A DNA stretch of 64,000 nt, from NCBI GenBank assembly GCA_047404195.1, contig JBDOIU010000013.1:17023-81022 (forward strand). Reading direction: 5' to 3'. This DNA comes from JAJRRL01 sp047404195. GTDB taxonomy: Bacteria > Pseudomonadota > Gammaproteobacteria > JAJRRL01. The notes under the pieces were generated by a model. It worked only from the letters and a program-made list of their open reading frames with translations. It did not search any database and was not told the DNA's origin. Every line of letters begins with the position of its first letter. Position 1 is the stretch's first letter. Shown piece by piece: positions 55,872-64,000 of this stretch. The translations under genes were made by a program, and so were the position numbers.

Positions 55872-56519
55872 TTATACCGCTTCCACAACCATGAGTGAGT
55901 CACGCAAAGCTGCAATGCCAGTCGCATCCAGTGGCCGCCGAGACTCATCTGCCAATTGACCACCCAAGGTGTCAGCCAATTGCTGCGCAGTTTGCACCAT
56001 GGCGTCAAATGCCGTCACAGCATCCTGGCTATCAGTGGTTTGCATAAATAAAAGCAATCCGGGTGTTGTGAACTCCCCCATGCTGGGCAAATCAAATGTG
56101 CCAGGCTTTTTAATCGATGCTAAACTAAATACAATATTACCCGCTTGTGGCGTTCCTTCATAACGGTGGAATATGTCTCTCTCACCAAAACGCATTGCGG
56201 ATGCCAACAAAGCTTGCAATAAAGCATAACCATCAAATGGCTGACCTACAGCCATTACCGACATGGCAACAACACGAGATGCTTGCACAGGCTCAGGTGC
56301 AACTGGCGTGACAGCTGGTTCTGCTCTGGATACAACGCGTGGCTCTGAGCAAGTCTCAACATAATCATATTGATTCGATTGAGAACTCGACAAATCAATA
56401 CTCTTATTGCCACGCGCACGAGAATGGCGGTTGTGTCGAGGGCGCTTCGGCCGCATAAAACGACGCAATAAAATTGCTAACCCAGCAATCACTAACAAAA
56501 TACCCAATATTGTGTTCAT
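55872..56519 (-). CDS. zipA: Cell division protein ZipA
   Basis: Anchors FtsZ at the inner membrane during division. I choose ATG 56519 because GGAGG is six bases upstream; the ATG two codons earlier is adjacent to it. 215 aa, short for ZipA: one N-terminal membrane helix (ILGILLVIAGLAILL), a basic segment (RPKRPRHNRHSRARG), a short variable linker (about 60 residues rather than well over 100), and the C-terminal FtsZ-binding domain (VMAVGQPFDGYALLQALLAS ... FTTPGLLLFMQ ... LADTLGGQLAD). It lies between smc (39 bases) and ligA (33 bases), the order known from Pseudomonas. Confidence 0.93.
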   Translation of the reverse strand: MNTILGILLVIAGLAILLRRFMRPKRPRHNRHSRARGNKSIDLSSSQSNQYDYVETCSEPRVVSRAEPAVTPVAPEPVQASRVVAMSVMAVGQPFDGYALLQALLASAMRFGERDIFHRYEGTPQAGNIVFSLASIKKPGTFDLPSMGEFTTPGLLLFMQTTDSQDAVTAFDAMVQTAQQLADTLGGQLADESRRPLDATGIAALRDSLMVVEAV

Positions 56520-56558
56520 GGCCATCCTCCGTACCTTGAGCCAATTAAAAGTTATACT

Positions 56559-59500
56559 CTAAACGCTGGCCTCAACCATTTCAATAGCCTGCGCCATATC
56601 AACAGAAACCACACGTGAAACGCCAGGCTCCTGCATGGTAATGCCCATCATTTGATCTGCCATTTGAATCGTCAGTTTATTATGACTGATCATCAAAAAC
56701 TGCGTTTTCTCGGACATAGCACGCACCAAGTCACAGAATCGTCCAACATTGAAGTCATCCAATGGTGCATCCACCTCATCCAAAATGCAGAATGGTGCTG
56801 AATTGATCTCAAACATCGCAAACACCAATGACAATGCAGTCAAAGCCTTCTCTCCCCCAGACAACATATGAATGCTGGAGTTACGCTTGCCAGGCGGTTG
56901 CGCTTTAACCGTGATACCCGTAGTCAACCAATCGTCCTCTGTGGTTTCGAGTGTCGCACGCCCACCACGAAAAACTTTTGGAAAAATATTTTGAAAGAAG
57001 GCATTCACTTTGTCATAGGTATCTTTAAAGAGAGATTTCGTTTCATCATCAATTTTACGAATGGCTGTCTGCAACAAGCGCAGTGACTCAGTCAGATCAT
57101 CATGCTGTGTTTCAAGGTAGGTTTGACGCTCTTCTGCTTCTTGGCATTCGCTGATGGCAGCCATATTGATCGCACCTAAACGCGTAATCTTGTTGTCAAG
57201 ACCTTCTAAGCGTGACTCACGCTCCGCCACTGTCAACGCATCGTCAAACTGTTCTAAAATAGATGCAATGTTAATCTCTTCTGCCTGCATCTTCTCATCT
57301 AAGGTAGCTCGTCTTGTCTTTGCATCTTGCGCAGCAAGTTGCTGCTCAGTGAGTGCTGCCTGCAAATCATCTAGCCGCTTTTGTAGGTCGCGACGTTGAT
57401 TGTCGTGTGAATGAGCCAATTGACGCTGCGCATTCAGCTCATCGCTTTCTTCCTGCATAGCTGATTCTGCCTGCATACGCTCTTGCAATGCGTGTGTTAG
57501 CGCCTCTGCCACCTCTGGTAACGCTGCCTCTGCAGTAGTGATGCGCTCATTAAGCGAATCACGCTCTTCTTGCAAAACAAACTGTTGCTCACTATCACGC
57601 GATTGAGATTGCTCGAGCAATGTGATTTGTGATTCACATGCAGAGACTTTGACGGCAATGGCTTCTCCACGCTGAAACATGCTGGCTGACAGTGACTGAG
57701 CCTGCGCTAAGGTATCAGCTAGCTGAGAGCGTTGCGCCAAATAACCATCTCGTTGTGCATCATGCTCTGCTAGCGCAACCACATTCGCCTCACACTGCTG
57801 CTGCAATGAAGCCAATGCCGATTCTGACTCGGACACCACACGTTGACTGCTTGTGTGCTCTTCAATGCAACGTTCACTCTCGCGCTGCTTAACCTGTAAA
57901 TCGCGGAGACAGTTATCATGAGCACGTTGTGCTTGCTGCTGCTGATGCGCTGCATCACGAATCGCTTGTTGATGTTGTGAAGTGGCTTGCTCTTGCTCTG
58001 TCACTGCTGCGCGTGCACTATTCAATTGCTCGGTCAGCTCGGCACACTGCGCTTCAGCAGCAGTATGCTGTTCTCGCAGATCTTGTATACGCTGCTCTCG
58101 CTTAATGACGCTGTCTGCTTCTTTAGTCGGCTGTTGTAAGCGCATCCAACCGGCAGCAAACCACTGACCGTCACGGGTAATGATAGACTCATGCGCTGCC
58201 AGTGCTGGCATCCATTCCTCTACTTCAGCCATGCTGTCTGCAGCATAAACGTGATCTAACCATGGCGATAATGGCCAATCTGATGTCACCAATGATGCAC
58301 ACTGACGCCAAGGTTTGTCACATATCGGTGCCGACTGCTCTGCCGACCGCGTTATCAACAATATCTCACCAGATTGTAACGCCGAACCTTGATGTACATG
58401 TGGCTGCAGATCATCAACGCACACCGCTTGTAGTTGCGACTTCATCAATGTTTCAATGGCTGCTTCCCAACCAGCTGTCACCTGAATATTCTCAGCCAAA
58501 CGTTGATTATTCTGTAATGACTGCGATTTTAACCACGATTTAACATGCTGATCACTGTTCTGCAGGGCAGCCGCTTGTCGCGCCTCTTCCGCAACCAACT
58601 TTGATGCACATGACAAACGATCTTTATCAGCCTGCCGCAGCGCTTCAGAGTGCTGTTGCACCGATTGACGCAGTTGCTTGACCGATTCTTGGCAGGCATC
58701 TGCAGCTTGCTGTGCTTGCTCATACTGCTCACTGGATAGTCGCAATGCTTCAGCCAATGGTGCTTGCTCTGCTTCCAGGTCTGACAAATCATTTTCTGCA
58801 ATGGCACTTTGTAATAGTACTGCTCTTTGTTGGTTCTCATGGATTTTATCTTGCAGGTATAATTGCTTGGCACGTTCCGCTTCTACTGTTGCAGACAACG
58901 ATGTCGTGCGCTGCTGGTATGTATCCCACTCTTGCTGCCAGGCTGCTTGAGCTGCTTTGGCCTGATTCAATGATGCCGCAGCTTCGGTGGTCTGTGCAGA
59001 TAGGTCCTCTTTTTGAGGCAGTAATTCTTCAAGCTCGCTACGTAAAGCACAGAGATCTTCATCATAGGAAAACAACTGTTCAGCAATATTCTCTTCACGC
59101 TGACTCACACTCTGCAAGCGCCGCTGATCCTGCTGTAACTGATTATTGAGTTGCTGCTGCTTTTGCTCGAGCTCGCTCACAGTGGTCGTGATGTCATAAT
59201 ACTGCTTTTGTTTCTGCTGGTGTAGTGCCTGCTGCTCGTCTTGTTGCTGCCGCGTTTGTTCAACCTGCTCTTCCAATGTACGTTGCGCCGCCAGCACCTC
59301 TTCACGCACAACCTGCAAACTCAGGACTTCTGCCTCTTTCTCGTCAACAACTGCTGACAGCATTTGCCAATGTTGCACATCAATCTCAGCTGCCAATTGT
59401 GTCCGCTCTGCCTGATACACTTGAAATTTTTCAGCTGATTTTGCCTGACGTTGCAGATGACGCAAACGTTTCTCAATCTCTTGACGCAAATCATTCAAAC

Positions 59501-60077
59501 GCGCTAAGTTCTCTTCTGTTTTTTCCATACGCCGGTGCGTATCATCACGCCGAGCCTGATACTTAGAAATACCAGCCAACTCCTCGATATGTCCCCTCAG
59601 CTCATGTGGCTTGGCTTCAATCAAACTAGAAATCATGCCCTGCTCAATGATACTGTAACGCTTTGCGCCCAAACCAGTACCAAGAAATAGATCCAAAATA
59701 TCTCGACGGCGGCACTGCACACCATTGATGAAGTATTGTGAACCACCGTCACGCACCACTTCACGCCGAATTGAAATCTCAGTGAAAGCGGCATACTCAC
59801 CCACCAAACGCCGTGAAGTATTGTCAAACACCAATTCGACAGCAGCTTTACCTACCGGCTTACGTTTATTACTACCGGCGAAAATGACATCGCTCATAGA
59901 TTGCCCACGCAACTGTTTGGCCGATATTTCACCAATCACCCAGCGAATCGCATCCACGATATTAGACTTACCACAGCCATTAGGACCAACAATGGCATTC
60001 ACCTTGGGATTCAGATTTGCCAATGTTGGGTCAACAAAAGACTTGAATCCTGCCAGTTTGATCGACTTTAAAAACAT
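56559..60077 (-). CDS. smc: Chromosome segregation ATPase SMC
   Basis: 1172 aa from ATG 60077, where the family N-terminus MFLKSIKLAGFKSF begins (the frame is open to 60143, but the extra 22 residues are not family-like). Walker A in AIVGPNGCGKSNIVDAI, long coiled-coil arms, a hinge near the middle (about residues 500-670), and the C-terminal head with LSGGEKALTALSLVFAMF and Walker B FCILDEVDAPLDD. Works with ScpA and ScpB as condensin; neither is in the window. First gene of smc-zipA-ligA. Full-length Smc in place of MukB fits a non-enterobacterial gammaproteobacterium. Confidence 0.98.
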   Translation of the reverse strand: MFLKSIKLAGFKSFVDPTLANLNPKVNAIVGPNGCGKSNIVDAIRWVIGEISAKQLRGQSMSDVIFAGSNKRKPVGKAAVELVFDNTSRRLVGEYAAFTEISIRREVVRDGGSQYFINGVQCRRRDILDLFLGTGLGAKRYSIIEQGMISSLIEAKPHELRGHIEELAGISKYQARRDDTHRRMEKTEENLARLNDLRQEIEKRLRHLQRQAKSAEKFQVYQAERTQLAAEIDVQHWQMLSAVVDEKEAEVLSLQVVREEVLAAQRTLEEQVEQTRQQQDEQQALHQQKQKQYYDITTTVSELEQKQQQLNNQLQQDQRRLQSVSQREENIAEQLFSYDEDLCALRSELEELLPQKEDLSAQTTEAAASLNQAKAAQAAWQQEWDTYQQRTTSLSATVEAERAKQLYLQDKIHENQQRAVLLQSAIAENDLSDLEAEQAPLAEALRLSSEQYEQAQQAADACQESVKQLRQSVQQHSEALRQADKDRLSCASKLVAEEARQAAALQNSDQHVKSWLKSQSLQNNQRLAENIQVTAGWEAAIETLMKSQLQAVCVDDLQPHVHQGSALQSGEILLITRSAEQSAPICDKPWRQCASLVTSDWPLSPWLDHVYAADSMAEVEEWMPALAAHESIITRDGQWFAAGWMRLQQPTKEADSVIKREQRIQDLREQHTAAEAQCAELTEQLNSARAAVTEQEQATSQHQQAIRDAAHQQQQAQRAHDNCLRDLQVKQRESERCIEEHTSSQRVVSESESALASLQQQCEANVVALAEHDAQRDGYLAQRSQLADTLAQAQSLSASMFQRGEAIAVKVSACESQITLLEQSQSRDSEQQFVLQEERDSLNERITTAEAALPEVAEALTHALQERMQAESAMQEESDELNAQRQLAHSHDNQRRDLQKRLDDLQAALTEQQLAAQDAKTRRATLDEKMQAEEINIASILEQFDDALTVAERESRLEGLDNKITRLGAINMAAISECQEAEERQTYLETQHDDLTESLRLLQTAIRKIDDETKSLFKDTYDKVNAFFQNIFPKVFRGGRATLETTEDDWLTTGITVKAQPPGKRNSSIHMLSGGEKALTALSLVFAMFEINSAPFCILDEVDAPLDDFNVGRFCDLVRAMSEKTQFLMISHNKLTIQMADQMMGITMQEPGVSRVVSVDMAQAIEMVEASV

Positions 60078-60198
60078 GCGCACACACCGAAAAATAAAAA
60101 GAGAATTATATGGCAAAAACGCCGTGAAAGCGACGTTTTTCACAAAATATTCATGAAAGCCGTTAGTGACGCATCACCTCAAGCCCTCATAGCCCACC

Positions 60199-61125
60199 CT
60201 ATAGTGCTTTTCGCCCGTATAGAGATGCGAAAGAACGCACCCAGGGGTGCAATTTTTGCAGTGACGGTGTCAGATCGTCTTTAGCCACCTCCGCAGCCAT
60301 ACGAGATGCATAATTTCCGTACAGTAGAATGTGCCAAGTTTGACCATCTCGGCGCACAACAGCACTGCGAATAGGCTGTGAGAACTGATGCTCCGCAACA
60401 AACCTCTGTAAGTGTTGTCTCTGATGGGCGGCAAACAATTGAAGGCCATAACCAGACTTAGGCAATAGCTTGGTCATTTTTTCTCCAGTCATGCGTTGCG
60501 TAGCCATCTGCATGGACTGCCCTGGGTAACCTGACAAGCTTGAGAATGGTGCCTTAGTGACTGCCTTTTCTTGTCTCTGCTGCTTAACGGGGGCTGGTTT
60601 TGCTGGCGCTACCGCTGCAGTATCGATTGACTGTTCCGTTGGTGTGGCAGACACACTCGGCTTACTATACGCTGGCAGATGATTGGCCAATGCATCTTTT
60701 GGCTTGGCTGCATTCAACTCACGCAAAGACCTTCTGCGCACTGCACCACCGCCGCGATGTGGCGGTAGCCCTGGCACATACATGTTGTTGTCTCGCAGCA
60801 TATGACGCGCTCGTAAGGCCAACGCTTGCCCCTGGGATGCCGAACGATCAATCCACAGCATGGCTGTTTCACGATCCTGTACTGTCGCAACGCCATAAAA
60901 GTACATATAACCTAACGCATACTGAGCGTCTGGATCACCAGCCACAGCAGCGCGTTCTATACGCGCCAGAGAGCAATCATATTTATGCAGAAAAGCATTT
61001 TGTTGGCACAGACGCTGTGTAACGCGTGTTGTGCTCTGCGCGTGATTCATGTGCTGACAACCACTCAGTGTCAATGCAACTACCGGTAATGCCCAACGCA
61101 AGCGGGACAAAAAAGGATGCAACAT
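60199..61125 (-). CDS. Sel1/SPOR-domain lipoprotein
   Basis: 308 aa; GAGG lies nine bases before ATG 61125. Lipoprotein signal with lipobox LSGC (Cys22). The next part has a Sel1-like repeat (AAVAGDPDAQYALGYMYFYG and a second, RETAMLWIDRSASQGQALAL). A proline/alanine-rich linker follows, then a C-terminal SPOR domain (SGYGLQLFAAHQRQHLQRFV ... WHILLYGNYASRMAAEVA), which binds denuded peptidoglycan glycans at the septum. A role at the cell envelope during division or in peptidoglycan upkeep is likely. Confidence 0.8.
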   Translation of the reverse strand: MLHPFLSRLRWALPVVALTLSGCQHMNHAQSTTRVTQRLCQQNAFLHKYDCSLARIERAAVAGDPDAQYALGYMYFYGVATVQDRETAMLWIDRSASQGQALALRARHMLRDNNMYVPGLPPHRGGGAVRRRSLRELNAAKPKDALANHLPAYSKPSVSATPTEQSIDTAAVAPAKPAPVKQQRQEKAVTKAPFSSLSGYPGQSMQMATQRMTGEKMTKLLPKSGYGLQLFAAHQRQHLQRFVAEHQFSQPIRSAVVRRDGQTWHILLYGNYASRMAAEVAKDDLTPSLQKLHPWVRSFASLYGRKAL

Positions 61126-61299
61126 AATGAAATACCTCGAATAAGTATGGAACCTATTCTATTTTGCGCATTCTTAAGCAAACTTGCAAGTCACAGATGA
61201 CCTTAATGATGAATGTCTTAACATCAAAGAGCGCCATAGATCCAGGTTGCTCAATACAACACTGGCATTATTGCATAACAGAAGTGGACACCAGCTCGT

Positions 61300-61446
61300 T
61301 TAATAAGTCACAAAATAAGGATACTGACTCAGCATGGTAGGCGCATGATGTTGATCTATGCTGTCATTTTTAAAAATTGTCACCAAACTGGTACACAGCA
61401 AACCTGCAAATACCACAACAACCAAACCCGTAAGTGTTTTTTTCAT
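61300..61446 (-). CDS. Possible 48-aa single-helix membrane protein
   Basis: MKKTLTGLVVVVFAGLLCTS and then a polar tail ending in SQYPYFVTY. A very good ribosome binding site (AAGGAGGG) lies eight bases before ATG 61446, which makes it more likely than chance. The N-terminus is one membrane helix or an uncleaved signal sequence; LLCT could even be a lipobox-like site but does not fit well. The longer frame to 61572 lacks any start signal. Located downstream of rseP on the same strand. Confidence 0.5.
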   Translation of the reverse strand: MKKTLTGLVVVVFAGLLCTSLVTIFKNDSIDQHHAPTMLSQYPYFVTY

Positions 61447-61762
61447 GACAGTCGCCCTCCTTAGTCCGCCATTGTCGAATCCAACAATGCCAAGGTCTAC
61501 ATCCTTGCAGACCTGTACTGACATCGCTCTGAGAGAGAATAAACAAAATATCAGATGCTGGTTGACACGCAATGGGGCACACTTTCACCAAGAAAATGCA
61601 CAACACCCAACGAGGAACTTGAACAGACACTATATAGTGACTGTTTATCAGGTGCTTACGATGCATCTGCCAATTTCTGAGAAAAAATGCCGCGCTAAAC
61701 GAACCACAACTCAAAAAAAAGAAGGGACAATTTCTCACAAGCTGGTGAGAGAGCACCGATGA
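61447..61762. other. 316-base gap after rseP
   Basis: Holds only overlapping open frames on both strands (61370-61756 and 61358-61762) with no ribosome binding site or family likeness. A CACTATATAGTG palindrome lies at about 61627-61638. It probably holds the promoter of the 48-aa ORF. Confidence 0.4.
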
Positions 61763-63112
61763 TCACTGAAACAAAAAGTTCAGATCATTAACAGTTGCAA
61801 ACAACATCACACACAACAAAATAGAAAAACCAATGAGCAATGCCACGCGCTGAGCTGCAACTGGCACTGGTCGCCGAAAAATACATTCAATTGCCTGAAA
61901 GAGTATGTGACCACCATCAAGACCGGGTATAGGTAACAGATTAATGAAGCCAATCGCAACACTAACAAAAGCAATAAAGCGCAAATAGTTAACAATGCCT
62001 GCCAATGTTGCCTGACCAGCCATATGAAAGACACTGACAGGGCCGCTTAATAGGCGCGTTGAAATATCACCCCTAATAATTCGCACCAGCACATCAATAT
62101 TAGCCTGAAACATGGCCGCTGTTTCACGCAATGCAGGCAACCAAGCAGAAAAGAAGCCAGATCGCTGTCGATAAAGCAAGGATTCAGGCAATGGTGGCAC
62201 CTTCAGCATAACGCCGAGAGAGCCAACCTGTTCGCCTTGTTCATTTTTTTTGCCAATCACCACTGGCATACTGATGGTATTGCCCGCCCGACGAGCCCTC
62301 ATCACAGTCGACTGCCCTGGATGCTGACGCACATACGTCACTAAATCTTGCCAGTGAGAGAAATGCTTTTCCCCTATTGTTAATATCTGGTCACCAGCCT
62401 GCAAACCAGCCAGCGCCGCAGCTTTTCCAGGCAGTAGTGACTTCAAGATCGGCGGCGAGCTTGGTAAATATATTGTCAGACCAAGCAAATTGAGTATATC
62501 CACTCGCCTCTCCTGCAATGTTACCTGACTCAAGTCCATACTCGACGAATAGACATGTCCCTGCCGCATTACTTTCACAGCAACACGATCACCCAAGTGG
62601 GATACAATGGCTAAATTGACATCAGGCCAGCTATTGACCTCTTTTTGTCCGATATTAATCAACCGGTCCTGCGGCTGCAACCCAGCCGTAGCTGCGATAG
62701 AAGCCGGTGCAACTTGCCCAATAATCGGCCGTAATGAGCGGGTACCAATCACATTAATGGCCGCCAATAAAACCACTGCAATGACACCATTCATGAGTGG
62801 ACCAGCAAAAACAATGAGGAACCGCCTGTATAGCGGCTTGCGTGGAAACGCATCATCTGGCAAAGGCTCTTCTGCAGACGAGTCATCCAACATCCGCACA
62901 TAGCCACCCAGCGGTAAAATAGCCAAACGATACTCTGTGCCTGTTTTACCATGCCATGCGTACAAAGTTTTACCAAACCCGATTGAAAACTGCAAAACCC
63001 GAACACCACATGCGCGTGCCATTAAAAAATGTCCAAACTCATGTAGAAGAATGATGATGAAAATGGCAAAAATAGCGCCAACAACTTGCAACAATAACAT
63101 AGACACATCCAT
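61763..63112 (-). CDS. rseP: Site-2 protease RseP
   Basis: Intramembrane zinc metalloprotease that completes cleavage of anti-sigma factor RseA and removes signal-peptide remnants. 449 aa. Zinc motif HEFGH at residues 24-28 in the first membrane helix, two PDZ domains (near residues 125-195 and 200-290; QPQDRLINIG and LQAGDQILTIG), and the second metal-binding motif in NLLPIPGLDGGHI. It lacks its usual neighbours (dxr, cdsA, bamA). Divergent from rlmD. Confidence 0.97.
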   Translation of the reverse strand: MDVSMLLLQVVGAIFAIFIIILLHEFGHFLMARACGVRVLQFSIGFGKTLYAWHGKTGTEYRLAILPLGGYVRMLDDSSAEEPLPDDAFPRKPLYRRFLIVFAGPLMNGVIAVVLLAAINVIGTRSLRPIIGQVAPASIAATAGLQPQDRLINIGQKEVNSWPDVNLAIVSHLGDRVAVKVMRQGHVYSSSMDLSQVTLQERRVDILNLLGLTIYLPSSPPILKSLLPGKAAALAGLQAGDQILTIGEKHFSHWQDLVTYVRQHPGQSTVMRARRAGNTISMPVVIGKKNEQGEQVGSLGVMLKVPPLPESLLYRQRSGFFSAWLPALRETAAMFQANIDVLVRIIRGDISTRLLSGPVSVFHMAGQATLAGIVNYLRFIAFVSVAIGFINLLPIPGLDGGHILFQAIECIFRRPVPVAAQRVALLIGFSILLCVMLFATVNDLNFLFQ

Positions 63113-63257
63113 GTAAAAGCATTATAGTGCCGACTTTATCAAACATTGTCCAGAGGCGAATAGCAAGCAGCATCGACAATGCTTGACCACACAAACGGCC
63201 ACAATATGGTCGGGGTGCGATTAACACACCCAAGTAACCCTGATTGAGAGGCAGAAA

Positions 63258-63935
63258 ATGGCGCGCAAACGCTTCAAACGTGATATTCAAACAGCAACAA
63301 TAGACAAGCTCAGCCATGATGGGCGCGGCATCTGCCAACAAGATGGCAAAACAACATTCGTCATGGGTGCTCTGCCAGGGGAAAGTGTCTCCTACCGGCC
63401 AATGCGCAGCCAAAAAGGCATCATTGAAGCCGTTGTCACGGAAGTACACGAACCTGCCAATGATAGAGAAAATGCCATCTGCCAACATTTTACGCAATGC
63501 GGTGGCTGTCAATTACAACACATCAGCAGCGATACACAAATAGAACACAAATATCAGGCGTTTAAGGAGCTATTGCAACATATTGGTGCACAGACAGCAC
63601 GCGAGTGGTGCCCAGCCATCACTGGCCCAACTAAACACTATCGACGACGTGCGCGACTCAGTGTGCGCTATGTCGCGAAAAAAGAAAAAGTACTGGTCGG
63701 CTTCCGAGAAGTAGATGGACGCTTTGTCAGCGACAACAGCATGTGCCCAATCATGGCTCAACCTTTTGACAGCATACTCCCCCAACTCAGTGATTGCCTC
63801 ATGCAGCTTTCAAACCGTGACAAAGTGCCACAAATTGAAATCACACGCACCGAGGATGATGCAATCTGTGTTATTCGACATCTCAGTGAATTCACACCAG
63901 ACGATATTTGTGTTCTATTTGTGTATCGCTGCTGA
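63258..63935 (+). CDS. rlmD: 23S rRNA m5U1939 methyltransferase RlmD, interrupted
   Basis: N-terminal half of RlmD: TRAM domain (residues 5-65), the 4Fe-4S cysteines C75, C81, C84 (CQHFTQCGGC) and C163 (MCPIM), and YRRRARLSVRY. RlmD is normally about 430 aa; here real sequence stops after SEFTPDD (about residue 215), where an exact inverted copy of bases 63458-63555 begins. The last 11 codons come from that copy. The methyltransferase domain with its catalytic cysteine is not in the window. Either the gene is truly broken or the contig folds back here. Confidence 0.85.
   Translation: MARKRFKRDIQTATIDKLSHDGRGICQQDGKTTFVMGALPGESVSYRPMRSQKGIIEAVVTEVHEPANDRENAICQHFTQCGGCQLQHISSDTQIEHKYQAFKELLQHIGAQTAREWCPAITGPTKHYRRRARLSVRYVAKKEKVLVGFREVDGRFVSDNSMCPIMAQPFDSILPQLSDCLMQLSNRDKVPQIEITRTEDDAICVIRHLSEFTPDDICVLFVYRC
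63458..63555 (+). repeat. Inverted repeat, left arm (inside rlmD)
   Basis: 98 bases identical to the reverse complement of 63903-64000. It covers the Fe-S cysteine region of rlmD. The spacer is 347 bases of ordinary rlmD sequence. Confidence 0.95.
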
Positions 63936-64000
63936 TGTGTTGTAATTGACAGCCACCGCATTGCGTAAAATGTTGGCAGATGGCATTTTCTCTATCATTG
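63903..64000 (-). repeat. Inverted repeat, right arm (end of window)
   Basis: Reverse complement of 63458-63555 without a mismatch. It runs to the last base of the window, so its true length is unknown. It ends the RlmD reading frame early. Confidence 0.95.

Noticed and set aside
58712..59149. 145-codon plus-strand frame inside smc
   Set aside because: Antisense shadow of the SMC coiled coil; no independent evidence.
61358..61762. 134-codon plus-strand and 128-codon minus-strand frames after rseP
   Set aside because: Mutually overlapping, no start signals, no likeness to known proteins.
1..64000. CRISPR arrays, tRNA or rRNA genes, insertion sequences
   Set aside because: No regularly spaced repeats, no cloverleaf sequence I could recognise, and no transposase motif by reading; a covariance-model scan would be needed to exclude small RNAs.

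Overview
The window looks like chromosome of a gammaproteobacterium. The evidence is ZipA, the smc-zipA-ligA gene order, a CsiV-family protein, and a suhB / trmJ-iscS-iscU-like order resembling the E. coli isc locus. Large ORFan proteins, some with hydrophobic hairpins, coiled-coil character or basic nuclear-signal-like clusters, suggest a host-associated (perhaps intracellular) lifestyle. The genus cannot be fixed from sequence alone. I see no tRNA, rRNA, CRISPR array or transposase.

Layout: 2-3862 holds a Na+/proline symporter (5' end outside the window), a dicarboxylate/amino-acid symporter and a sugar aminotransferase. 3863-13425 is an accessory block: a giant ParA-like ATPase with a large insertion, an unknown 924-aa partner in the same operon, a two-TM protein, a YiiX-like permuted papain-fold protein and a 40-aa ORF. 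13630-33199 is mostly housekeeping: IscU-like / IscS / TrmJ, SuhB-like, TsaD, CsiV, an SLC13-type transporter, QueA, an FMN glutamate-synthase-like protein, an alpha/beta hydrolase, the large NAD-glutamate dehydrogenase and a PmrAB/QseBC-like two-component system; 33209-34681 is NnrDE. 34971-48352 is a second accessory block: two tandem giant paralogues (1580 and 1634 aa) and an 864-aa protein with a C-terminal membrane hairpin. 48958-63935 is UvrB, a Dus enzyme overlapped by a lipase-like protein with a hexanucleotide repeat, LigA-ZipA-SMC, a Sel1/SPOR lipoprotein, RseP and an interrupted RlmD.

Most notable: (1) the two giant paralogues share a promoter layout, a TTAA-type direct repeat (WTTAAG-N5-ATTAAT style) at the same distance from a common -10-like block and from the start codon. 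The repeat resembles a PmrA/QseB box, and a PmrA/QseB-like response regulator lies about 3.2 kb upstream of the first giant gene. (2) A diverged copy of the uvrB 3' end lies just after the second giant gene, so the 864-aa gene sits between two direct copies. (3) Three proteins keep an enzyme fold but have lost key residues: SuhB-like, IscU-like and the haloalkane-dehalogenase-like hydrolase. (4) The last 98 bases are an exact inverted copy of an earlier part of rlmD, which is either a real rearrangement or an assembly hairpin.
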